Shown here piece by piece: positions 16,194 to 23,456 of a stretch of 64,000 nt of DNA. The position numbers were made by a program, and so were the translations under genes. The stretch spans positions 62,001-126,000 of the forward strand of contig NZ_PIUM01000014.1 of NCBI RefSeq assembly GCF_002845745.1. Reading direction: 5' to 3'. The first letter of the stretch is position 1, and each line of letters opens with the position of its first letter. The notes under the pieces are model-generated. The model had not been told where the DNA came from. It worked only from the letters and a program-made list of their open reading frames with translations, and ran no database searches. Source of the DNA: Telmatospirillum siberiense (GTDB lineage: Bacteria; Pseudomonadota; Alphaproteobacteria; Rhodospirillales; Magnetospirillaceae).

Positions 16194-16657
16194 GCGGCAT
16201 GGACGACATCTCCCTCGTCGCCGCCAGACGGCCCGCGGTGCAAATCGTCACCTGCCGGGCGGACGCCCTGCAGATGCAGCCGATCCTGTGGGGGATCGAG
16301 GAGGAGGAGATACCGGCCGAATTGACCGAGATGCCGGCCGGGACCGCCGTCGCCCTCGCTCATCAGGCGGCGCACATGTCCTCGCTCAACGTCGGAATCG
16401 GGATCAACGGCATCGACGATGTGGTGGTGCTTCATCATCGCGACCTGCCGGCTGAAAAGCCGTTGTTCGTCGTGGAACGCCAGTCGATGAGAGTTCGGGA
16501 ACTTCGCAACATTGGGAAGAACGCGGCCCGGTTGGTCAAGGGAGACCCAATGGTTTTCGATGAAGAAAATATGGAAGAAGAAACATCTCCGAAAATGTCC
16601 CCCGATGAGCTGGAAAGTATTGTCAGCGCCATCGTGAGACGTCTCGCGAATAAATAG
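16190..16657 (+). CDS. pduH: diol dehydratase reactivase, small subunit, with an unusual C-terminal tail
   Basis: A 155-residue PduH/DdrB. The core matches the family: PILWGIEEEEIPAEL, HHRDLPAEKPLFVVERQS and the conserved RNIGKNAARLVKGDPM. In enteric PduH the protein ends only a few residues after this last motif. Here about 33 more residues follow: an acidic linker (FDEENMEEETSPKM) and then a predicted amphipathic helix SPDELESIVSAIVRRLANK. That helix closely resembles the N-terminal encapsulation peptides of PduE and PduD in this operon. The linker is AT-richer than its surroundings. It forms the alpha2-beta2 reactivase with PduG. Confidence 0.93.
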   Translation: MSGMDDISLVAARRPAVQIVTCRADALQMQPILWGIEEEEIPAELTEMPAGTAVALAHQAAHMSSLNVGIGINGIDDVVVLHHRDLPAEKPLFVVERQSMRVRELRNIGKNAARLVKGDPMVFDEENMEEETSPKMSPDELESIVSAIVRRLANK

Positions 16658-16667
16658 GGAACGTGAC

Positions 16668-17282
16668 ATGGACGTGCGCAGCTTGGGACTGATCGAAACC
16701 TGGGGGCTTACCGCGGCGATCGAGGCGGCCGATGCCGGCGCCAAGGCCGCCAATGTCAGCCTGCTTGGCCTTGAATTGGCCCGCGGTGGCCTGGTCACGG
16801 TGAAGTTCTCCGGTGACGTGGCGGCGGTCCATGCGGCGGTCAGCGCCGCATCCGTGGCGGCGGGAAGGGTGGGCAAAGTGGTTTCCACCCATGTCATCGC
16901 CCGTCCGAACGAACAGCTTCATCGCGTCGGGCTCGATGGCGCCGCGTCGCGGGACAGGCGCCCTCCGGCGGTCGCGGCACCCGTCGGGATCGAGGTCGTG
17001 CCGGTTCAGTCCGACGCCGTGGCGCCTGATGTCGAGACACCTGACGGGTCTGCCGATCCGGCACCGGTGGAGCCTCCGGCGATCGAGCCATCCCCCATAC
17101 CCGAGATCACGCCGGACCCGCAGGAGCCCGTGTCCCCTCGGGAGTCCGCGGTTCCTTCGACGGTGGTCGCCCCGCGCGCCGTCGAAGCCGTCACCCCGCC
17201 GCCGGTGCCGCCGGCGTCCAAGGGGTCCGCCGGTCAGCCTGGAAAGAGAACAAGGAGGCCAAAACCGAAAAATAGATCATAA
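16668..17282 (+). CDS. BMC-H shell protein with long proline-rich basic C-terminal tail
   Basis: 204 residues. Residues 1-90 are a BMC domain (LGLIETWGLTAAIEAADAGA, KAANVSLLGLELARGGLVTV, KFSGDVAAVHAAV, THVIARPNEQL). The remaining 110 residues are a low-complexity Pro/Val/Glu/Ser tail ending in the basic cluster GKRTRRPKPKNRS. PduK also has a BMC domain plus tail, but its tail carries cysteines for an Fe-S site and this tail has none, so I do not call it PduK. The tail may face the lumen or cytoplasm and bind cargo or other proteins. GGGAACGTGAC precedes the ATG. Confidence 0.88.
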   Translation: MDVRSLGLIETWGLTAAIEAADAGAKAANVSLLGLELARGGLVTVKFSGDVAAVHAAVSAASVAAGRVGKVVSTHVIARPNEQLHRVGLDGAASRDRRPPAVAAPVGIEVVPVQSDAVAPDVETPDGSADPAPVEPPAIEPSPIPEITPDPQEPVSPRESAVPSTVVAPRAVEAVTPPPVPPASKGSAGQPGKRTRRPKPKNRS

Positions 17283-17397
17283 AAAAACGAATAATTCTGG
17301 GAACTTCATGTTTAATACGAAGGTTATTTAAATATAAGAACGAACTTCTCTTAATATTGTGATGAAAAATTAGAATCACAAAAGTAAGGAGTGGCCC

Positions 17398-18015
17398 GTG
17401 GTTGAGCTTCGTACCTTCGCATATATCGACAGATTGCAGCCGCAGTTCGCCGGATATTTGGGAACGAACATGAGGGGTTATCTTCCCGTTGTGGGGATGG
17501 CCGCGACATTCATCGAAATCGCTCCCGGCATGATGATCAATCAGGTTGCCGACGCCGCCTGCAAGGCGGCCTTCGTTCAGCCCGGTTTCATGATTGTCGA
17601 ACGCAGCTTCGGAATTCTCGAGTTCCATTCGAAGGCGCAGGCCGACGTGCAATATGCCGGCGAGGCCGCGCTGAAGCGTCTGGGAACGGCGTTCGAGGAG
17701 AAGATCAGACCCAAGGTCCTGGCCTCGGACATCATCCATAAGGTCAATGATTACCACGCCCAGGTGATCAATGTGAATCGTCTGGCCTCGCTGCTGATCG
17801 CCGGCCAGGACCTGTACATCATGGAAGTGGTCCCGGCGGCCTACATCGTCCTTGCCGCCAACGAAGCCGAGAAAAGCGCGCAGATCACGCTGGTCGACGT
17901 GCGCGTGTTCGGCGCGGTCGGGCGCTTGTATCTGAGCGGCAGGGAATCGGATGTCGAGCGGGCGGCGAAAGCGGCGGAGACGGCGATCGCCAATGTCGTC
18001 GGACGGGAGGAGTGA
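17398..18015 (+). CDS. tandem BMC-domain (BMC-T) shell protein, not a standard Pdu member
   Basis: 205 residues with two related halves. The second half (AAYIVLAANEAEKSAQITLV, DVRVFGAVGRLYLSG) and the first (GMMINQVADAACKAAFVQPG, MIVERSFGILEFHSK) show the BMC pattern in a permuted order, so I read it as a BMC-T trimer of the permuted class. It is not PduB or PduT, and the best analogues I know are trimers in other metabolosome types. The start is GTG at 17398 with AAGGAG upstream. The leader 'TAAGGAGTGGcccGTG' resembles that of pduT at 31641. The 115 bp before it are strongly AT-rich. Confidence 0.75.
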   Translation: MVELRTFAYIDRLQPQFAGYLGTNMRGYLPVVGMAATFIEIAPGMMINQVADAACKAAFVQPGFMIVERSFGILEFHSKAQADVQYAGEAALKRLGTAFEEKIRPKVLASDIIHKVNDYHAQVINVNRLASLLIAGQDLYIMEVVPAAYIVLAANEAEKSAQITLVDVRVFGAVGRLYLSGRESDVERAAKAAETAIANVVGREE

Positions 18016-18073
18016 CTCCCGTCCGGAGAAGAAGTCGTGTGCGGTTTCACAGAGAAGATTGTGGTTATCGAAG

Positions 18074-19027
18074 ATGAATACAGACCGAAACAGTGACGTG
18101 ACGTCTTCATCGAGCGAGCCCGGACAGGCCACGGCGGGAATCCGTCCGGCGGCCAACCAGCTTCTCATGGATTTCGATGCCGCCCTGGGGCTGGAGGATG
18201 TCCCGCCGATCGGCGAACCGCTCTATGCCGGCGTCGACCTTGGAACGGCCTACATCGTCACCGCCGTGGTTGACGGGGCGGGACGGCCCGTCGCCGGCGC
18301 CCTGACGCGCAGCCAGTCCAGCGTGCGTGACGGGCTGGTTCTCGATTACATGGGGGCGATCTCGCTCTTGCGGAACCAGGTCAACGCGATCCGGCGGGCG
18401 GGTTTCGAGATTTCCGACGCGATGGCCGCCTATCCTCCCGGTACGATGGGGGGCAATGCCAAGGCCTTCGCCAATGTTCTCGAAGCGGCCGATCTGCACG
18501 CGGTCGGCCTGATCGACGAACCGAGCGCCGCCGCCGAGGTACTCGACATCGATGACGGCGCGGTGGTCGATATCGGTGGCGGGACCACCGGGATATCGGT
18601 GATCAAGGGCGGCAAGGTGATCTACACCGCCGACGAGGCGACGGGCGGTACCCATGTCGATCTGGTGCTGGCCGGCAATTTCAAGATCGAGATCGCCGAA
18701 GCGGAAAGAATGAAGACCGATCCGCGGCGGCAGAAAGACCTCTTTCCGCTGGTTCGTCCGGTGTTTCAGAAAATGGCGTCGATCGTCAGGACCCATCTGG
18801 CGGAACATCCGGTTGAAACCCTGTATCTGGTGGGGGGGACCAGCGCCTTTCCCGGCATCGTCGAGGTGATGGCGCAGGAAACCGGACTTCAGGTGATGCT
18901 GCCGGTCAATCCGCTGCTGGTGACCCCCTTGGGGATCGCGCTCCGCTGCGCGCGGAACAGCCGGGATGCCCAGAAGCCCGCGATCGGCCGCGCCGTGGGT
19001 GCCGTTGCCGGGCGGAAGGCATCATGA
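18074..19027 (+). CDS. eutJ: EutJ-family actin-like ATPase (chaperone/reactivase-like)
   Basis: 317 residues. After about 45 variable residues comes an actin/Hsp70-like ATPase: phosphate-1 YAGVDLGTAYIVTAVVD, connect region GLIDEPSAAAEVL, phosphate-2 GAVVDIGGGTTGISV and adenosine motif LYLVGGTSAFPGI. EutJ is found in ethanolamine and glycyl-radical microcompartment loci, with a supposed chaperone role. In a pdu-type locus that already has the reactivase PduGH it is unexpected. I start it at ATG 18074; an in-frame TTG at 18059 is possible and neither has a strong ribosome binding site. Its stop overlaps the next start (ATGA at 19024). Confidence 0.9.
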   Translation: MNTDRNSDVTSSSSEPGQATAGIRPAANQLLMDFDAALGLEDVPPIGEPLYAGVDLGTAYIVTAVVDGAGRPVAGALTRSQSSVRDGLVLDYMGAISLLRNQVNAIRRAGFEISDAMAAYPPGTMGGNAKAFANVLEAADLHAVGLIDEPSAAAEVLDIDDGAVVDIGGGTTGISVIKGGKVIYTADEATGGTHVDLVLAGNFKIEIAEAERMKTDPRRQKDLFPLVRPVFQKMASIVRTHLAEHPVETLYLVGGTSAFPGIVEVMAQETGLQVMLPVNPLLVTPLGIALRCARNSRDAQKPAIGRAVGAVAGRKAS

Positions 19028-19863
19028 GCACGGGTGATCAGGTGACGGATCTCGTCACGGCGGTGTTGAGCCGGCTGTTGCCGCGTCTGGGCGCGGACGG
19101 CAGACGCGGATCGCTGATCGTCGTCTTCACCGGGGCGACGGTCGGATACGATGGCGCGCTCGACCAGCTGCGCTCGCTGATCCTTCGCGGTTTCCACCTT
19201 CGCCTGGGATTTTCGGAAATGGCCGATCATCTCTACGGCGAACCATTGCGCGAGCAATTGGCCGGGTTTCCGCAATGGTCGTCATTGCCGCCGTTCACCT
19301 GGCTGCGCGACCTGCGCGAGGCGAAAGGCGTCGTTGTTCCCATGCTCAGCGTCAATTCGTTGTCCAAGGTCGCCGGATTGATCGGCGACAACCAGGCCAG
19401 CAATCTCATCTTGCATGGATTGTTCACCGGAAAACCGGTGGTGGTGGCGAAAAACGGCGTCGAGCGGAACCGGGGGCGGGTCGAACTCGGCTTCCATCAC
19501 GGGGGGCCGTCCCTCTGGCGGGCGGTCGACGATCGCCTTCGTCTGGCGGCCGAATACGGATGCACGCTCACCGATATCACCCAACTGGCGGCGGTGGCCG
19601 ACGGGTTGGCGGGCGGCTCCGACGCGATTGTCGCTGCGGCGGGCGATGTCCCGACCGGCCGTTCTTCCGTCAGCCGGGTCGTCACCAACAAGGTCATCAC
19701 CCAGGGAGACGTCGTGGAGGCTCATCGCGCCGGAGCCGACATGCGCTGCATGCCGCAGGCGGTCATCACGCCTCTTGCCCGCGAGACGGCGGCGAGGTTG
19801 GGGGTTCATCTGGTCCGCGACGCAGCTACCGACGGACCGCGGGGAGGATTGCAGGGATGTTGA
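19024..19863 (+). CDS. BMC-associated flavoprotein-family protein
   Basis: 279 residues. The central part (KGVVVPMLSVNSLSKVAGLI, GDNQASNLILHGLFTGKPVV) matches the flavoprotein (PF02441-like) fold, in which P-x-x-x-N-S/T-L-x-K-x-A-x-G-x-x-D-N lines the FMN site. The N-terminal LIVVFTGATVGYDGALDQLR is the first strand and phosphate loop. Flavoproteins of this family occur in several microcompartment loci, often beside EutJ as here; the role is not established, and FMN-linked electron transfer for cobalamin reduction is possible. It overlaps eutJ by four bases and pduN by seven, implying translational coupling. Confidence 0.75.
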   Translation: MSTGDQVTDLVTAVLSRLLPRLGADGRRGSLIVVFTGATVGYDGALDQLRSLILRGFHLRLGFSEMADHLYGEPLREQLAGFPQWSSLPPFTWLRDLREAKGVVVPMLSVNSLSKVAGLIGDNQASNLILHGLFTGKPVVVAKNGVERNRGRVELGFHHGGPSLWRAVDDRLRLAAEYGCTLTDITQLAAVADGLAGGSDAIVAAAGDVPTGRSSVSRVVTNKVITQGDVVEAHRAGADMRCMPQAVITPLARETAARLGVHLVRDAATDGPRGGLQGC

Positions 19864-20129
19864 TTGGATTGGTCATTGGAACGGTCGTCGCCTCCCGGAA
19901 ACATGAACGGTTGGTCGGGAGCAAGATTCAGATCGTCCAGCCGCTGGATCCGCGAAGTTCGGCGCCGCAGGGATCTCCATTCGTTGCCGTCGACGCGGTC
20001 GGCGCCGGCGTCGGTGAACAAGTCCTCGTCGTTCAGGGAAGTGCGGCCCGCACGGCGGTGGATATCGAGAACTCTCCGGTCGACGCGACCATCGTCGGAA
20101 TCATCGACCAGTTCGAAATCGGGGCATGA
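19857..20129 (+). CDS. pduN: BMC-P pentameric vertex protein PduN/EutN/CcmL
   Basis: 90 residues, the usual length of a BMC vertex protein. It starts MLIGLVIGTVVASRKHERLV and has the pattern GSKIQIVQPLD, FVAVDAVGAGVGEQVLVVQG, then PVDATIVGIIDQFEI. It caps the twelve vertices of the icosahedral shell. It is the only pentamer gene in the locus. The start at 19857 lies inside the end of the flavoprotein gene and its stop overlaps the pduO start (ATGA at 20126). Confidence 0.95.
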   Translation: MLIGLVIGTVVASRKHERLVGSKIQIVQPLDPRSSAPQGSPFVAVDAVGAGVGEQVLVVQGSAARTAVDIENSPVDATIVGIIDQFEIGA

Positions 20130-20734
20130 GCGGTCTGGCGGGTGGATCGGGAAGCAGGATGGCGAGCGCGATGAAAAGCAAGATCTATACGCGCAAGGGT
20201 GACGGCGGCGAGACCAGGCTGTTCAGCGGTGAGACGGTCTCGAAAGCCGACCTCAGGGTGGACGCCTATGGAACGCTCGACGAGCTGCAGGCGCATCTGG
20301 GAATGGTGCGGGCGCTGGTCGATCTGGCGCCGGTACGCGACACTATTTTTCGCATCCAGCAGGATCTTTCCGCCGCCTGCGCGCAATTGGCGTCGTCTCC
20401 CGAGGCGCTGTCCCGGTTGAGCCGGCGGATCGGTCGCGACGACGTGGCGAGATTGGAGGAAGCCATCGATAAGCTGGTCGCGGCTTACGGCCTGCCCAGC
20501 GGATTCATCGTTCCCGGACGCTCGCCCGACAGCGCGGCGGCGCATATCGCGCGCACCGTCTGCCGGCGCGGCGAGCGTCTGGTCGTTTTGCTCAATCGCG
20601 AACTGCATGGCTTCGACGACATCTCGATGTATCTGAACCGGCTATCGGATTTCCTTTTCGCCCTGGCCTGGTCGCTGGAAGTCGTCTGCGTCGTCCGGCA
20701 GGTCGCAACGGAGATGGCGGAGGACCGATCATGA
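20126..20734 (+). CDS. pduO: ATP:cob(I)alamin adenosyltransferase, PduO N-terminal domain type
   Basis: 202 residues, the catalytic domain alone. It transfers the 5'-deoxyadenosyl group of ATP to cob(I)alamin, making the cofactor for PduCDE. Motifs are the ATP-binding YTRKGDGGETRLF near residue 20, AYGTLDELQAHLGM, then the helix motif PGRSPDSAAAHIARTVCRRG and LNRLSDFLFALAW. In Salmonella PduO a second GlcG-like domain is fused; here that domain is encoded separately by the next gene, which overlaps by four bases. The first 11-15 residues (MSGLAGGSGSRMASA) are probably a flexible leader; an internal ATG lies at residue 16. Confidence 0.96.
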   Translation: MSGLAGGSGSRMASAMKSKIYTRKGDGGETRLFSGETVSKADLRVDAYGTLDELQAHLGMVRALVDLAPVRDTIFRIQQDLSAACAQLASSPEALSRLSRRIGRDDVARLEEAIDKLVAAYGLPSGFIVPGRSPDSAAAHIARTVCRRGERLVVLLNRELHGFDDISMYLNRLSDFLFALAWSLEVVCVVRQVATEMAEDRS

Positions 20735-21312
20735 AAACCCTGCCCTGTGTGATCGCCCAGAGGCTGGCCGAGACTTGCCGGACGGAAGCCGTGGTCATCA
20801 ATGTTCCGATGGCGGTCGCGCTGGTCGACGCCGAGGGGGGACTCCTGTCGTTCTCCCGCATGGACGGAACCTTGCCGGTGAGTACGGAGCTGGCCGTTTC
20901 CAAGGCCTACACCGCGGCGGTTCTGCGCATGGCCACCCATGAGCTCGGGCCACTGGCGCAGCCGGGCGCGGCCCTCTACGGGATTCAGAACGGTCACGAC
21001 GGAAAGATCGTCCTCTTCGGGGGCGGCTATCCGCTGGTCACGCAAGGCCGGGTGATCGGTGCGCTGGGGGTCAGCGGCGGAACGGTCGAGGAGGATATGC
21101 GGGTTGCGCAATCGGCCATGAAAATATTCGAGAAAATGGAAGTGGCGTCACAAAAAATAAGTACCTGCATAGACGCCGGAAGCGCCGGATCACTGCCCAT
21201 GGAAGTCATCGAGAAGACATTGAAAAAAGAGATCTGTGATCAATTCTCCGATTTCATTCCGCTCGATGTTCTCGAGGCCTTGGTCGGCGGCGTCATTCTG
21301 GCGCTGGCATGA
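20731..21312 (+). CDS. GlcG/HbpS (PduO C-terminal-like) protein with helical tail
   Basis: 193 residues. Residues 1-135 are a GlcG/HbpS domain like the C-terminal half of PduO: VPMAVALVDAEGGLLSFSRM, AVSKAYTAAVLRMATHEL, GGGYPLVTQGRVIGALGVSG. In PduO this half binds haem and may help cobalamin reduction. The last 50 residues are an added AT-richer tail with two predicted helices (MEVIEKTLKKEICDQFSDFI and PLDVLEALVGGVILALA), possibly a cargo-targeting tail. It overlaps pduO by four bases, as if PduO had been split in two. Confidence 0.85.
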   Translation: MKTLPCVIAQRLAETCRTEAVVINVPMAVALVDAEGGLLSFSRMDGTLPVSTELAVSKAYTAAVLRMATHELGPLAQPGAALYGIQNGHDGKIVLFGGGYPLVTQGRVIGALGVSGGTVEEDMRVAQSAMKIFEKMEVASQKISTCIDAGSAGSLPMEVIEKTLKKEICDQFSDFIPLDVLEALVGGVILALA

Positions 21313-21341
21313 CGAAGAAGACGCGGATGGAGGATCTTGGA

Positions 21342-22739
21342 ATGAATGCCGACGGACAGCAGATCGCTACCCTGGTCAGAAAAGTCCTGGATCAACTGGT
21401 CGCCGAAGGCCCGCTCTCCCCGGTGGCGGGGTGTGACGGGATTTTCGCGACGATCGATGATGCCGTCGAAGCCGCCGTCGCCGCGCAGCGGAAACTGCTC
21501 CCGATGACGCTTCTGAAGCGCAAGGAGATCATCGCCAATATTCGCGGCCATGTCCTTGAGAACAATGAGAGAATTGCCAGGCTGGCGGTCGAGGAGACCC
21601 ATCTCGGGCGGGTCGAGGACAAGATCCGCGAAAACATCCTGTGTGCCGAGAAGACCCCCGGTGTCGAGGACATCCAGCCGGTCGCGATCAGCGGCGATCA
21701 CGGGTTGATGCTGCTTGAATATGCGCCCGTCGGAATAATCGGCGCGCTGACGCCGATCACCAATCCGACGGGAACCATCATCAACAATGCCATCAGCATG
21801 ATTTCCGCCGGCAATTCGGTGGTGTTCAACTGCCATCCCAGCGCCAGGGAAACCAGTCGGCAGGTGGTCCGCCTGATTCACCGGGCGATCGTCGCGGCCG
21901 GTGGTCCGGCGGGGCTGGTCGGCATGGTCGAGGAACCCACCCTCGACACCGCCAGGGATCTGGTGGCGCACCCGAAGATCAATCTGCTGGTGGCGACCGG
22001 CGGAAGGGCCGTCGTCGATGTCGTGCTCCGTTCCGGCAAGAAGGCGATCGGCGCCGGGGCCGGCAATCCTCCCTGCCTGGTCGACGAGACCGCCAACATC
22101 CGCCGCGCGGCCGAATGCATCGTCAATGGCGCCAGCATCAACAACAACATTTTTTGTATCTGTGAAAAAGAAGTGATCGTGGTGCGGGAAGTGGAAAACG
22201 CCCTGGTCAAGTTCATTCAAGAAACCGGGCGGGCCTATCTGCTTTCAGACGAGGAGAGTGCAAGGGTAACTAAACTCGTCGTCAATGATGGAGCTATCAA
22301 CGCCAAATATATTGGGAAAGACGTACAAATTATTCTGCGTGACGTGGGAATTAACGTGGATGAGGCATGCCGGTTAGCCATTTTTAGGGCGCCGCCGGAT
22401 CACCCCTTGGTGTGGAAGGAACAGATGATGCCGGTTTTGCCGATCGTCTGTGTCGAGGGCGTTCAGGAGGGTATAGAGCTCGCCGTAAAAGTCGAAAAAG
22501 GAAACAGGCATACCGCAATCATGCACTCGACAAACGTCGAGAATATGACGGCGTTCGCACGTGCAATACAAACGACGATTTTCGTAAAAAATGCACCGTG
22601 CTATGCGGGAATAGGACTGGGTGGTGAGGGGCACACATCTTTTACTATTGCTGGACCAACGGGAGAGGGGTTGACCTCTGCGCGCACCTTTACAAGGCAG
22701 CGGCGATGCGTTCTTTCTGAATCATTCAGGATTATCTGA
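21342..22739 (+). CDS. pduP: CoA-acylating propionaldehyde dehydrogenase PduP (copy 1)
   Basis: 465 residues. It oxidises the aldehyde to acyl-CoA with NAD+ and CoA in the compartment lumen. The N-terminal helix QQIATLVRKVLDQLVAEG is a typical encapsulation peptide. Other features are GVIGALTPITNPT-like cofactor contacts (PVGIIGALTPITNPTGT), GKKAIGAGAGNPP and the catalytic region NNNIFCICEKE, where the first Cys (about residue 271) is the nucleophile. I start at 21342 because GGAGG sits eight bases upstream; an in-frame ATG at 21309 overlaps the previous gene. Codon use turns sharply AT-rich from about 22250 to the end, so the gene looks mosaic. Confidence 0.94.
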   Translation: MNADGQQIATLVRKVLDQLVAEGPLSPVAGCDGIFATIDDAVEAAVAAQRKLLPMTLLKRKEIIANIRGHVLENNERIARLAVEETHLGRVEDKIRENILCAEKTPGVEDIQPVAISGDHGLMLLEYAPVGIIGALTPITNPTGTIINNAISMISAGNSVVFNCHPSARETSRQVVRLIHRAIVAAGGPAGLVGMVEEPTLDTARDLVAHPKINLLVATGGRAVVDVVLRSGKKAIGAGAGNPPCLVDETANIRRAAECIVNGASINNNIFCICEKEVIVVREVENALVKFIQETGRAYLLSDEESARVTKLVVNDGAINAKYIGKDVQIILRDVGINVDEACRLAIFRAPPDHPLVWKEQMMPVLPIVCVEGVQEGIELAVKVEKGNRHTAIMHSTNVENMTAFARAIQTTIFVKNAPCYAGIGLGGEGHTSFTIAGPTGEGLTSARTFTRQRRCVLSESFRII

Positions 22740-22770
22740 CCTGGTTCTGGATGGGGAATATTTTAAATAA

Positions 22771-23421
22771 ATGACCTATTTTCCAGTAATATCCTCTGTT
22801 CTTGTTTCGCTTTCTAGCAATATAGATAATATTTTTGTTGGTGTTTCGTATGGAATAAGGGGTATTAAGATACCTGTATATTCAAATATATTTATAGCAA
22901 TGGTTACTGGCGCGGGGACGATGGCATCAATGATTTTTGGAAGGCGTATCGGTGAATTTGTTGGTGCGGGGTATGCCTCTATCATTTCGGGAGTGTTGTT
23001 TATATTTCTTGGTGTCGTGGCTTTTTCTCAGAAAAATGAAGTGATCTACTGTAAAAAAATTGTGGAGTGGATTTCTTCAATTAATTTTGTGAAAGAATTT
23101 CTCATTTTTAAAAAAGTTTCGAATGTTATTCGCGATCCCGTGTTGGCGGACGATGATGAGTCTGGGCACATTGATTTATTCGAATCAATCATTTTATCTG
23201 TGACGCTTGTTTTTAACAATATTGCAAATGGTGTCGCTGCTGGCATGGCTGGGCTTGATGTTTTTATCACTACTCTATTTGTTATCTTATTGAGTGTTGT
23301 TGCTATTTGGATGGGGGTTGGCGCGGGAGTTCAGTTCAGGGCGTTCTGGTTCAGTAAGAATGCAGCAAAAATATCGGGAGTTATTCTTGTCTGCATGGGT
23401 TTGTTCGAGATCTTTTCGTAA
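22771..23421 (+). CDS. MntP/YtaF-like integral membrane protein, AT-rich
   Basis: 216 residues with about six membrane helices in two repeats joined by a cytoplasmic loop (about 85-130). Each repeat opens with a helix carrying the family signature: SLSSNIDNIFVGVSYGIRG near residue 12 and TLVFNNIANGVAAGMAG near 145 (compare the SxDxxxVGxxYG of YtaF and MntP). MntP exports Mn2+; the function of YtaF-type members is unknown. The DNA is far more AT-rich than its neighbours, which points to foreign origin. It lies between pduP and the porin in the same direction. Its ribosome binding site is weak (GGGGA, about 12 bases upstream). I know of no standard BMC role. Confidence 0.75.
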   Translation: MTYFPVISSVLVSLSSNIDNIFVGVSYGIRGIKIPVYSNIFIAMVTGAGTMASMIFGRRIGEFVGAGYASIISGVLFIFLGVVAFSQKNEVIYCKKIVEWISSINFVKEFLIFKKVSNVIRDPVLADDDESGHIDLFESIILSVTLVFNNIANGVAAGMAGLDVFITTLFVILLSVVAIWMGVGAGVQFRAFWFSKNAAKISGVILVCMGLFEIFS

Positions 23422-23456
23422 CAATAAAAACATCAATAAACATGATGGAGGATACG

